This document shows, piece after piece, positions 1 through 6,321 of a stretch of 9,100 bases of DNA (its first letter is position 1; every line of letters starts with the position of its first letter). A program made the translations under genes and the position numbers. The notes under the pieces are model-generated. The model saw only the letters and a program-made list of their open reading frames with translations. It did no database searches and was not told where the DNA came from. The DNA comes from Bacillota bacterium (GTDB lineage: Bacteria; Bacillota; Clostridia; Peptostreptococcales; Anaerovoracaceae), in assembly GCA_017534025.1 (NCBI GenBank), contig JAFWDF010000014.1, positions 1 to 9,100 on the forward strand, in the 5' to 3' direction.

Positions 1-113
1 TCACGATCTATTCCTTCCGGGATACTATTCCGCTGGGCATTTCCAACGGATCCGTCAGTATTGATTTTTCTGAAATCGACGACTATATCCGGCCATTTAT
101 GGAAACAGAATAA
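1..113 (+). CDS. C-terminal fragment of an unidentified protein
   Basis: An open frame enters from the left edge (codons starting at position 3) and ends at a TAA at 111-113, followed at once by a second stop, TAG. The 36 visible residues start TIYSFRDTIPLGISNG and end with an acidic stretch, DDYIRPFMETE. The mix of hydrophobic, charged and Gly/Pro residues and the frequent C or G at third positions look like real coding sequence, and there is no competing minus-strand gene here. It converges on the last cobalamin gene, whose stop lies 30 bases away. I do not recognise the family. No motif, membrane segment or catalytic residue can be assigned from so short a piece. Confidence 0.5.
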   Translation, partial: TIYSFRDTIPLGISNGSVSIDFSEIDDYIRPFMETE

Positions 114-148
114 TAGCCCCGCGCGCTCTTTCCCGCACCGGTATTATT
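109..148. terminator. possible bidirectional terminator between convergent genes
   Basis: AATAATA at 109-115 is the reverse complement of TATTATT at 142-148. With a one-base bulge the pairing extends by two C-G pairs into a C-rich loop. The element spans the stop codons of both converging genes, where a shared terminator would be expected. The stem is AT-rich and no clean T-run follows on either strand, so this is only a weak candidate. Confidence 0.22.
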
Positions 149-512
149 TAATCCGCTGCGGGATGCCAAAACGAAGGACGATCACCCGGTCGGCCTGCGC
201 TGCAATCCGGCAGCCTGCCCTGCCCACCGCTTCTCGGAAATCCCGTTCCGCCTGTTCCATCGGAATGACGCCGCTGCCGGTTTCTTCGCAAAGGACCACG
301 GCGTCCCGGCGGAAGGCCGGCAATTCACAATGTCCGTTTTTCTGATATCGGCGAATATATTCCTGCAGATCCGAAATCAGCACGGCTTCAGACAAATCCT
401 CCGGAGATGCAGCCCCGCCGCGGGCATGTTCGTCCGGCATCCGCCCTTTAAAAAAGGTCTGCAGCGCATAATCCAGTTTTCCCTGTGCCTTTCCTCCGAT
501 GATAAAAACCAT
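144..512 (-). CDS. short CobU-like protein (adenosylcobinamide kinase/guanylyltransferase family), possibly non-canonical
   Basis: This 122-residue protein resembles CobU, the enzyme that phosphorylates adenosylcobinamide and transfers GMP to it, but family members are usually about 180 residues. A degenerate P-loop, GGKAQGKLDYA, lies at residues 6-16, with Leu where Ser or Thr normally follows the Lys. The C-terminal half has the classic CobU signature: EETGSGVIP at 76-84, then ERDFREAVGR at 89-98 and FGIP at 115-118. The middle section that normally carries the RHxxxRP guanylylation motif is missing. The start is supported by GGAGG at 520-524, seven bases upstream of the ATG. It is the last gene of the run, 27 bases after cobS, and a full-length CobU is encoded just before cobS. 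It may be a partner subunit, a specialised kinase or a decaying paralogue. Family membership is fairly sure; activity is unknown. Confidence 0.75.
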   Translation of the reverse strand: MVFIIGGKAQGKLDYALQTFFKGRMPDEHARGGAASPEDLSEAVLISDLQEYIRRYQKNGHCELPAFRRDAVVLCEETGSGVIPMEQAERDFREAVGRAGCRIAAQADRVIVLRFGIPQRIK

Positions 513-539
513 CCTGCTACCTCCGGTTTGATGAAAGTA

Positions 540-1337
540 CTATACGATCCAGCACAGCAAAGCCGTCATCCACAGCTCCGACAGCTGAATCAGCCGTCCG
601 CAGAGATCACCGGACAGGCCACCGAAATGACGCAGCATCTTTCTGCGGAAGAGAAACAGATGCAAAGCCATCCCCGGCAGCAGAAGCAAAGCCCGGAGAC
701 CGCCAGTCCAAAACCACAGAATCTGTCCGGCGATCAGGATAATCCCGCCGGTAAGCCCAAGAACCCGCCGGTTAGTCAGAGAAGCAAAGCGATAAAGCAT
801 ACCCTCTTCCGCAGCCGGCGGAATCCAGGCGATCGCAGTCTGTGTCAGCGCTCTGGAAAGCACAAAAAGACTGCCCTCCAGAACAGCTGCTCTTCGAAAT
901 GAACCTGCTTCCGGTTCCACAGCACAAATACGGGAAAACAGAATCTGCAGCAACACGGTCACACACATTATGTACATGACCAGCGCCAGGACTCCGAAGG
1001 TTCCGATATGCGGATCTTTCAGGATCGCGCGTTTCTTCTCGGAACTGCCCCAGGACGCCAGCGCGTCCGCGGAATCCGCCAGCCCGTCCATATGAATGCC
1101 GCCGGTCAGCAGTACCGGAATCAATGCCGCGACAACGGCACATAAGCCGGCGTTTGCCGGCAGATGCAGATACCCGAAAAGAAACATCCAGAGCACTTCC
1201 GCTGCACCGACCGGCACTCCTGCCGCCGGCAGAAACAGCAGCATGCGCTTCATAGAGGTATCTTCCCATTCAATCTGCGGCATGGGAATCCTGGTATAAA
1301 TTGACATCATGATGATAAGGGATTTCAAAGAATTCAT
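540..1337 (-). CDS. cobS: adenosylcobinamide-GDP ribazoletransferase (cobalamin synthase)
   Basis: CobS is an integral membrane enzyme that joins adenosylcobinamide-GDP to alpha-ribazole (or its phosphate), releasing GMP, in the last assembly steps of adenosylcobalamin. The 265-residue length is normal for the family. Visible family motifs are TRIPMP at 15-20, GGIHMDGLADSADAL at 79-93 with the metal-binding Asp residues, KDPHIGTFG at 107-115, and GGLSGDLCG at 239-247. Hydrophobic stretches near 33-56, 63-79, 116-135, 196-212 and 216-230 fit the multi-pass topology. The ATG at 1337 is preceded by GGGAG at a six-base spacing, and family members begin with a similar LKSLII-type segment. This start lies 68 bases inside the end of cobU, so the two genes overlap in different frames and are probably translationally coupled. 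Confidence 0.96.
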   Translation of the reverse strand: MNSLKSLIIMMSIYTRIPMPQIEWEDTSMKRMLLFLPAAGVPVGAAEVLWMFLFGYLHLPANAGLCAVVAALIPVLLTGGIHMDGLADSADALASWGSSEKKRAILKDPHIGTFGVLALVMYIMCVTVLLQILFSRICAVEPEAGSFRRAAVLEGSLFVLSRALTQTAIAWIPPAAEEGMLYRFASLTNRRVLGLTGGIILIAGQILWFWTGGLRALLLLPGMALHLFLFRRKMLRHFGGLSGDLCGRLIQLSELWMTALLCWIV

Positions 1338-1974
1338 ACTGTTCTCCCATTGATCCGAAAGGCAGAGCGCGGTTCTCTGAAGGTACCTGTTCTGCCCCGG
1401 ACAGATCCGCCGGTTTTACAAGTACCGGAATTCCGTACACTACTTCAATGACGGTATCCGCCTTTCTGCAGGCAGCCTGCAGCAGACGGCCCGCTGCAGA
1501 GATATATTGCTCCGTCTGCGGATCATATACCGTTCCGTCCCGGTAAAAGTCATCCGATACTGCAATAAGGTGTCCGGCGCATTCTGCCAGCCTTCCCAGC
1601 GCGGTTTCCAGCCGGTTTTCCGCCGGTTCCAACGGCGGCTCCGATACTTCCTGCTCTGCGCCGGATCCGAATATGACGTCCGCCAGCAGACCATCCAGAC
1701 TGTCCAGCAGCACCACCGGAAGCACTCCTGCAGAGGCACGGAGTTCCTCTGTCACCTGCTCCAGATCCGAAACAGACAGACACAGACTGACCTTGTAGTG
1801 TCCGTTTTGCCGCAGCTTCTCATGCCTGCGGATTTTTTCCCTGGCACCTTCGCCCTGCTCCGGCATGGTCGCGATATACCGGATCAGACTGCCGCCGGCC
1901 AGTTTTTCCGCGATCCGGCCGGCATATTCCGATTTGCCGCCGGCACTGCCGCCGAAGATACAGACCTGCATCAC
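1270..1974 (-). CDS. cobU: adenosylcobinamide kinase / adenosylcobinamide-phosphate guanylyltransferase
   Basis: CobU uses NTP to phosphorylate adenosylcobinamide and then transfers GMP from GTP, giving adenosylcobinamide-GDP, the substrate of CobS. The N-terminal half has a good P-loop, GGSAGGKS (8-15), then YIAT (33-36) and RRHEKLR (49-55), where the His matches the guanylylated residue of the RHxxxRP motif. DSLDGLLADV at 91-100 fits the following conserved strand. The C-terminal half is divergent: VSDDFYRDG (139-147) stands where many CobUs have SNEVGxGIVP, though GIPV (181-184) is kept. At 234 residues it is longer than the usual 180 or so, with an acidic insert near 104-120 and a C-terminal tail in the region overlapping cobS. 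Two starts are possible: GTG at 1974 (4-base overlap with cobT) or ATG at 1971 (stop and start share one base). AAGAGG lies about 5 and 8 bases upstream of them. Confidence 0.93.
   Translation of the reverse strand: MMQVCIFGGSAGGKSEYAGRIAEKLAGGSLIRYIATMPEQGEGAREKIRRHEKLRQNGHYKVSLCLSVSDLEQVTEELRASAGVLPVVLLDSLDGLLADVIFGSGAEQEVSEPPLEPAENRLETALGRLAECAGHLIAVSDDFYRDGTVYDPQTEQYISAAGRLLQAACRKADTVIEVVYGIPVLVKPADLSGAEQVPSENRALPFGSMGEQYEFFEIPYHHDVNLYQDSHAAD
1344..1348 (-). promoter_or_regulatory. ribosome binding site of cobS, inside cobU
   Basis: GGGAG on the minus strand lies six bases before the ATG at 1337. It decides for this start and therefore for the 68-base overlap with cobU, against the later in-frame ATG codons at residues 10 and 11 of CobS. 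Confidence 0.6.
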
Positions 1975-3047
1975 GTATACCTCTTATATGCTTCGATTCC
2001 CAATTCAGAGAATGTTCTTCCATGATTGTACAGTTCCAGCGCAATATCCAGCAGCGGGAACAACAGCAGTGCGCCGGTACCCTCGCCCAGAGAAAGATCC
2101 GCTTTCAGCAGTGCTTTCATCCCGGTTTCCCGGATAAGATAACGGCAGGCCGGTTCCTTTCCTTCATGGGACAGCAGCATATAGCCGGCGCTGTTCGGAT
2201 TCAGACGGAGTGCCAGGACTGCAGCCGTCAGGGACACCGCACCGTCAGCGACTACCGGGCCGCCGGCTGCAGCGCCGCCCAGAAACAGTCCCGTCATGCC
2301 GGCTATTTCATAAGAGCCGACTTTCGACAGAATATCCAGCGGATCCTCCGGATCCGGCACATTCAGCGCCAGACTTTTCCGGACAATGCCGATCTTCTGT
2401 TCATAAGCCTGCTCTGACAGTCCCGCCCCCCGGCCGGTCACCGTCTCGGGAGATTGTCCGGTCAGTAACGAAGTCACGGCTGCCGCCGGTGTGGTATTTC
2501 CGATTCCCATTTCCCCGGCCGCAAGGATATCATACCCGTCCGAAAAAAGATCCATGGCCGTTTTCATTCCTGCCAGTATCCCCTGCGCAGCCTGTTCTCT
2601 GGTCATGGCCGGACCGGCCGCTATATTGTCCGCTCCGTCCGCCACCCGCATAGGTACCACACCTTCCGGTACAACCGGAGAGACCATTCCGACATCAATG
2701 GCAAACACAGCGGCACCGGTTCGCCTTGCCATAACATTCACGGTGGATGTACCGGCTGCAACAGACGCCGCTACAGAAGCCGTTACCGCAGAAGAAGTCT
2801 GCGCGACTCCTTCCCGGACCACAGCGCTGTCGCCGCACATGACAGCCACGGCTTTGCGATCGAGGCAGACATCGTCCGTCCCCCGCATCCCGGCAATTTT
2901 CACAATGCAGTTTTCCAGCTCTCCCAATCCGTCCAGCGGTTTGGCAATCCCGTCCCAGCGCGCGCGGCAGCGGCCGGAGGCTTCCGCGTCCGGTTCTCCG
3001 ATCAAGTCCATCATCCTGCGAAGTTTCTCTTCCTGCATCCTGTTCAC
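1971..3047 (-). CDS. cobT: nicotinate-nucleotide-dimethylbenzimidazole phosphoribosyltransferase
   Basis: CobT transfers the phosphoribosyl group of nicotinate mononucleotide to a lower-ligand base, classically 5,6-dimethylbenzimidazole, giving alpha-ribazole 5'-phosphate for CobS. At 358 residues it has the usual length. Key motifs are KPLDGLGELE (36-45), GEMGIGNTT (178-186, with an active-site Glu) and LGEGTGA (320-326), whose Glu 322 corresponds to the catalytic Glu of Salmonella CobT. One departure is GDSAVVREGV at 72-81, where homologues normally have a D-H-G or D-N-G triplet; the following segment is rich in Ala and Ser. The first codon is GTG at 3047, chosen because GGGAGG lies six bases upstream; the ATG three codons later would be 15 bases away. 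It is 67 bases downstream of cbiA and overlaps cobU by one to four bases, so it belongs to the same operon. Confidence 0.96.
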   Translation of the reverse strand: MNRMQEEKLRRMMDLIGEPDAEASGRCRARWDGIAKPLDGLGELENCIVKIAGMRGTDDVCLDRKAVAVMCGDSAVVREGVAQTSSAVTASVAASVAAGTSTVNVMARRTGAAVFAIDVGMVSPVVPEGVVPMRVADGADNIAAGPAMTREQAAQGILAGMKTAMDLFSDGYDILAAGEMGIGNTTPAAAVTSLLTGQSPETVTGRGAGLSEQAYEQKIGIVRKSLALNVPDPEDPLDILSKVGSYEIAGMTGLFLGGAAAGGPVVADGAVSLTAAVLALRLNPNSAGYMLLSHEGKEPACRYLIRETGMKALLKADLSLGEGTGALLLFPLLDIALELYNHGRTFSELGIEAYKRYT

Positions 3048-3053
3048 CGGATT

Positions 3054-3059
3054 CCTCCC
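3054..3059 (-). promoter_or_regulatory. ribosome binding site deciding the GTG start of cobT
   Basis: A strong GGGAGG on the minus strand is six bases from GTG at 3047. The alternative ATG at 3038 is too far away, so the GTG start is preferred. Confidence 0.65.
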
Positions 3060-3114
3060 GCTCTGTGTCCTTTTTCTAACTTACTTTGTGTACGATAATG
3101 GCCGCGGTGCCGTG

Positions 3115-4518
3115 TCAGCAATCCTCTGACGGCCGGAAGGCCGCGCATTTCTCCGCAAAACGCACGCATACTTCCGGGCAGGCCCGAAAGTGAAGATGCG
3201 GAAACCCTGCGTACATGGTTTCTGTATGAAAACCGCAGTCCCAGCTTCGACTGCCATCCGGTTTATCCGCCCGGAAATCCGATCCGGCAGCCGTACTGTC
3301 CCAGTAATGGAATTCATGGCCGCGAAACTGCATCCCGGTTTTCCCCAGCAGGCCATCTTTTTTTGCCGTGGCTGTCACATACCCGAACCGGGTCAGACGG
3401 CCCGCTGCAAAACAATCGCCGTCAATCACGCCGGCCATAGGATAAACGATACCGTCCTCCCCCTCCAGCGTGTTATGCAAATACATGAAGCCTCCGCATT
3501 CCGCCAGGATCGGCATGCCTGCTGCAGCCGCTTTCCGTATACTCTGCAGCATGGCCGTATTTGCGCTGAGTGCGGCAACGTGCAGTTCGGGATAGCCTCC
3601 CGACAACAGGATTCCCTGCGTCCCCTCCGGCAGGACGCTGTCCCTGAGCGGGCTGAAATATTCCAGCCTGCAGCCCAGACGTTCCAGCATGGTCAGGTTT
3701 TCTCTATACATAAAGCAGAAAGCCCGGTCTTTTGCCACCGCAATCACCGGTCCGGCTTCCGCCGGTTCCGCACCGGCAAACGGCGCAGTCCCGGCATCCG
3801 CAGCAGGCGCGCTGTCCGCGATCTCCAGAACCGCGTCCAAATCCACTGTAGCTTTCATCGTTTCTGCCAGCAGCCGAATTTTCCGGTCAAAATCTTCCAC
3901 TTCCTCTGCCGTAACCAGGCCCAGATGCCGGCTCCGCAGAGACAGGCGGGAATCCGACGGAATATAGCCGACCGGGGTGACACCCAGGCGGCGTGCCATC
4001 GCTGACGCTTCCGGATACAGCCGTTCCGGCAGCTGATTAAAAATCACGCCCCGGATCAGGCTGTCTGCAGCCGGCCAGTCCAGAAACCCTTTCAGAACCG
4101 CTACGGCGGAAGCGCCCAGTCCTCTGCAGTTTACAATCAGAATGACCGGTGTTTCTGTCGCGGCCGCCACTTCATACGTGCTGTACCGCGCGGAAAAACC
4201 AACGCCGTCATAATATCCCATGACACCTTCCGCCACAAGGATGTCCGAACCTGCGGATCCGGACGCCATCATCTGCCGCAGATCATGTTCCGAACAGAAA
4301 AACGGATCCAGATTGACGGACGGACGGCCTGTTACCCGTTCATGAAACATCGGATCGATGTAATCGGGCCCGCATTTAAAAGCGGCCGCCCGCAGGCCTC
4401 TGTCCTGCAGACATTGCAGCAATCCGGCGGTAATGGTGGTCTTGCCGCATCCGCTGCCGGTACCGGCCAGCAGAATACGCCTTTTTTCAAGTTTTAATGC
4501 ATCCTTTCCTGCATCCAT
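3115..4518 (-). CDS. cbiA: cobyrinate (or hydrogenobyrinate) a,c-diamide synthase, glutamine-hydrolysing
   Basis: This enzyme amidates the a and c carboxylates of the corrin ring using ATP and glutamine. It is called CbiA in the anaerobic pathway and CobB in the aerobic one. The 467 residues are the normal two-domain length. The N-terminal ATP-binding domain has the P-loop GTGSGCGKTT (19-28), FKCGPDYIDPMFH (47-59) and EGVMGYYDG (97-105). The C-terminal class I glutamine amidotransferase domain has LLSGGYPELH (304-313), the nucleophile Cys 341 in AECGG, and RGHEFHY (399-405) with the catalytic His. An Ala/Pro-rich linker at about 236-257 separates the domains. CbiP/CobQ, the related cobyric acid synthase, is longer, and the CGPDYIDP motif favours CbiA. 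The start has GGGAG eight bases upstream and lies 25 bases inside the preceding hydrolase gene, which suggests translational coupling. Its presence implies corrin-ring synthesis or amidation in the host, with the remaining genes elsewhere. Confidence 0.96.
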   Translation of the reverse strand: MDAGKDALKLEKRRILLAGTGSGCGKTTITAGLLQCLQDRGLRAAAFKCGPDYIDPMFHERVTGRPSVNLDPFFCSEHDLRQMMASGSAGSDILVAEGVMGYYDGVGFSARYSTYEVAAATETPVILIVNCRGLGASAVAVLKGFLDWPAADSLIRGVIFNQLPERLYPEASAMARRLGVTPVGYIPSDSRLSLRSRHLGLVTAEEVEDFDRKIRLLAETMKATVDLDAVLEIADSAPAADAGTAPFAGAEPAEAGPVIAVAKDRAFCFMYRENLTMLERLGCRLEYFSPLRDSVLPEGTQGILLSGGYPELHVAALSANTAMLQSIRKAAAAGMPILAECGGFMYLHNTLEGEDGIVYPMAGVIDGDCFAAGRLTRFGYVTATAKKDGLLGKTGMQFRGHEFHYWDSTAAGSDFRADKPDGSRSWDCGFHTETMYAGFPHLHFRACPEVCVRFAEKCAAFRPSEDC

Positions 4519-5444
4519 TGCAGTAACTCCCTGTATACCATATCCCGGTCAAGTTCATTCAGGATCTCATGCCGGTCACCTTTATATAAACGAAGCGTCA
4601 CATCGTTTATCCCGGCATTTACAAACTGTTCATACGCTTTGGTTACGCCTTTTCCCATATCGCCCACGGGATCCCTGTCTCCGGATGCAAACAGTACCGG
4701 CAGATCTTTTGATATCTTTGCGATATTATCCGGATCATTATCATATGCGCAGGCTTCCAGAAGCCCTTTATATCCGCGCAGTGTGAAGCGGAATCCGCAT
4801 TTCGGATCCTCGAGATAGGCGCGGGCAATGGTCGTGTCCTTCGTCAGTGAACTGCGGGACAGATCCTGCCCGCTGGCATCATACTCGCTGAACGGTCCGC
4901 CTGTCACCAGCCCGGCAACCAGCGGGCTGCGGTATTTCCAGGAACGTATTTTCGCCATTCCTCCAATCAGCATCAGCCCGGATTTCAGAACCAGCGGAGA
5001 TACACTGCCGGTTCCTAAAAGAATAGCGCCGCGAACGCCCAGACTGCGCAGTTCCTCTGCATATTCCGACATCATTTTGCGAAGCAGGTAGGAACCCATA
5101 CTGTGCCCGAGAACAAAAAAAGGCACGGAAGGATATTGTCCCCGCAGCAGCCGGATGTGCGCCATCATGTCGGCTGTCATAACATCCGCCGGATGTTCAG
5201 CCTGCATGTCGCCCAGTTCTTCCAGACTGCGAACGGAATCCCCGTGCCCGATATGATCGTGGCCTGCCGCCACAAAACCCGCTTCATTCAGAAAACGGGC
5301 AAAATCTACGTACCTTCGGATATGCTCCACCATTCCGTGCGTCAGGTGAATCACCGCTTTCGCTTCCCTTTCCGGCATCCATTTCACGGCATGAAGATCT
5401 GAAATGCCGTCTGCCGACCGGATCGTATACTCTTCTTTTTTCAT
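4494..5444 (-). CDS. alpha/beta hydrolase, monoglyceride lipase / lysophospholipase type (serine aminopeptidase S33 family)
   Basis: This is a 316-residue serine hydrolase of the Hydrolase_4 group, probably cytoplasmic because no signal peptide is seen. Family members cleave monoacylglycerols, lysophospholipids or other small esters; the substrate here cannot be read from sequence. The motifs are complete: HLTHGMVEH (33-41, oxyanion loop), GHDHIGHGDS (61-70), nucleophile Ser 115 in GHSMGS, Asp 258 in GDRDPVGD, and His 292 in GDRHEIL. The frame is open upstream to 5549, but the ATG at 5444 is preferred: GGGAAGG lies six bases before it, the protein then begins like family members, and the longer form would overlap tatD by 59 bases. 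Its 3' end overlaps cbiA by 25 bases and it lies 46 bases after tatD. The link with cobalamin genes may be only transcriptional. Confidence 0.9.
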   Translation of the reverse strand: MKKEEYTIRSADGISDLHAVKWMPEREAKAVIHLTHGMVEHIRRYVDFARFLNEAGFVAAGHDHIGHGDSVRSLEELGDMQAEHPADVMTADMMAHIRLLRGQYPSVPFFVLGHSMGSYLLRKMMSEYAEELRSLGVRGAILLGTGSVSPLVLKSGLMLIGGMAKIRSWKYRSPLVAGLVTGGPFSEYDASGQDLSRSSLTKDTTIARAYLEDPKCGFRFTLRGYKGLLEACAYDNDPDNIAKISKDLPVLFASGDRDPVGDMGKGVTKAYEQFVNAGINDVTLRLYKGDRHEILNELDRDMVYRELLQWMQERMH

Positions 5445-5450
5445 GCATTT

Positions 5451-5457
5451 CCTTCCC
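5451..5457 (-). promoter_or_regulatory. ribosome binding site of the alpha/beta hydrolase
   Basis: GGGAAGG on the minus strand is six bases from the ATG at 5444. It is the main reason for choosing this start over the farther upstream ATG at 5549. Confidence 0.6.
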
Positions 5458-5490
5458 TTTTGAACATGAATAACTATTGCCAATGAAAAA

Positions 5491-6321
5491 TCAAATTCCG
5501 AAAAAGCTCTTCGTATTGCGCAGCAATACGGCTGCCAGCCTCTCTTCATCCATTCCTTTTTCTTCTGCGATCCGGCGGACTACATGCACGATGTTTTCCG
5601 GTACATTCGGACCCTTCAGTCCTTTGATGCCGCGCGGCTTCAGATACGGCGCATCGGTTTCCGCCATCAGGCGTTCCGGCGGTATCGCCTGCAGCGCATC
5701 CAGCAGATCCCCGTTCCGGCGCTCATCGCAGACCCATCCGGTGATGCCGATCATGCAGCCCAGTTCCAGATATCGTTCCGCTTCAGCCCGGGTTCCGGTA
5801 AAACAATGCACCACCGCCCGGCGGCACGCCTTCGGGTGCCCTGCCATAATCCGGCTGAAATCATCCGACGCCGAACGTTCATGCAGGAACAGAGGACGGT
5901 CCAGTTCCTCCGCCAGTTCCACCTGCCGTTCAAACCAGTACCGCTGCACATCGGCCGGCGAAAACATGCGGTCATAGTCCAGTCCGCATTCACCAGCAGC
6001 AATGACAAAAGGATTCTCCGCGATCAGCTGCCGGAGGGCATCCATGGTCTGATCATCACAGGTCTTTGCATCATGCGGGTGCACTCCCGCGGTAGAATAA
6101 ACAGGATAAGCCGGCTGCGCGGAGTCACCCCCCGCACCGCCGGCATGGTCATTAACATTAACAGACCTGCAGAACGCCGCAGCCTGTTCCGAACTGTACA
6201 GCGAACTGCCGGTGACGATCATGCCGACACCGGCGGCCGCTGCGCGGTTAACAATATTCTCTTCCTGACCGGCGAACTGCCTGCTGAACAGGTTGACGCC
6301 GATATCAATATATTTCATCAT
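5491..6321 (-). CDS. tatD: TatD family metal-dependent DNase
   Basis: TatD proteins are cytoplasmic metal-dependent nucleases of the amidohydrolase (TIM barrel) superfamily; E. coli TatD is a 3'-5' exonuclease linked to DNA repair. This 276-residue protein is close to the E. coli type: it starts with YIDIGVNL (4-11) and has STAGVHPHD (76-84), GECGLDYDR (110-118), FLHERSA (145-151), VVHCFTGT (170-177), GITGWVCDERR (192-202) and ETDAPYL (221-227). Metal ligands Glu 111, His 147, His 172 and Asp 223 are all present. Compared with E. coli TatD, as I recall it, there is a Gly-rich insertion of about 15 residues near 57-72. Two adjacent ATG codons (6321 and 6318) could start it; the first overlaps the stop of the PurF-like gene by four bases (ATGA), pointing to translational coupling. 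The upstream Shine-Dalgarno is weak, which fits coupling. Confidence 0.94.
   Translation of the reverse strand: MMKYIDIGVNLFSRQFAGQEENIVNRAAAAGVGMIVTGSSLYSSEQAAAFCRSVNVNDHAGGAGGDSAQPAYPVYSTAGVHPHDAKTCDDQTMDALRQLIAENPFVIAAGECGLDYDRMFSPADVQRYWFERQVELAEELDRPLFLHERSASDDFSRIMAGHPKACRRAVVHCFTGTRAEAERYLELGCMIGITGWVCDERRNGDLLDALQAIPPERLMAETDAPYLKPRGIKGLKGPNVPENIVHVVRRIAEEKGMDEERLAAVLLRNTKSFFGI

Noticed and set aside
3048..3114. Gap between cbiA and cobT searched for a terminator or riboswitch
   Set aside because: Only 67 bases, with no clear hairpin plus T-run; it contains just the cobT ribosome binding site.
2491..4005. Plus-strand open frames opposite cobT and cbiA (2491-3129 and 3190-4005)
   Set aside because: They mirror conserved coding sequence on the minus strand, cross gene borders without regard to domain limits and show no family features.
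5458..5490. Possible promoter (TTGATT then TATTCA on the minus strand) between tatD and the hydrolase
   Set aside because: The -10 element matches the consensus poorly and the 46-base gap is compatible with simple read-through.
5445..5549. N-terminal extension of the alpha/beta hydrolase to an ATG at 5549
   Set aside because: The extension is Cys/Arg-rich, would overlap tatD, and has no ribosome binding site as good as the one before 5444.
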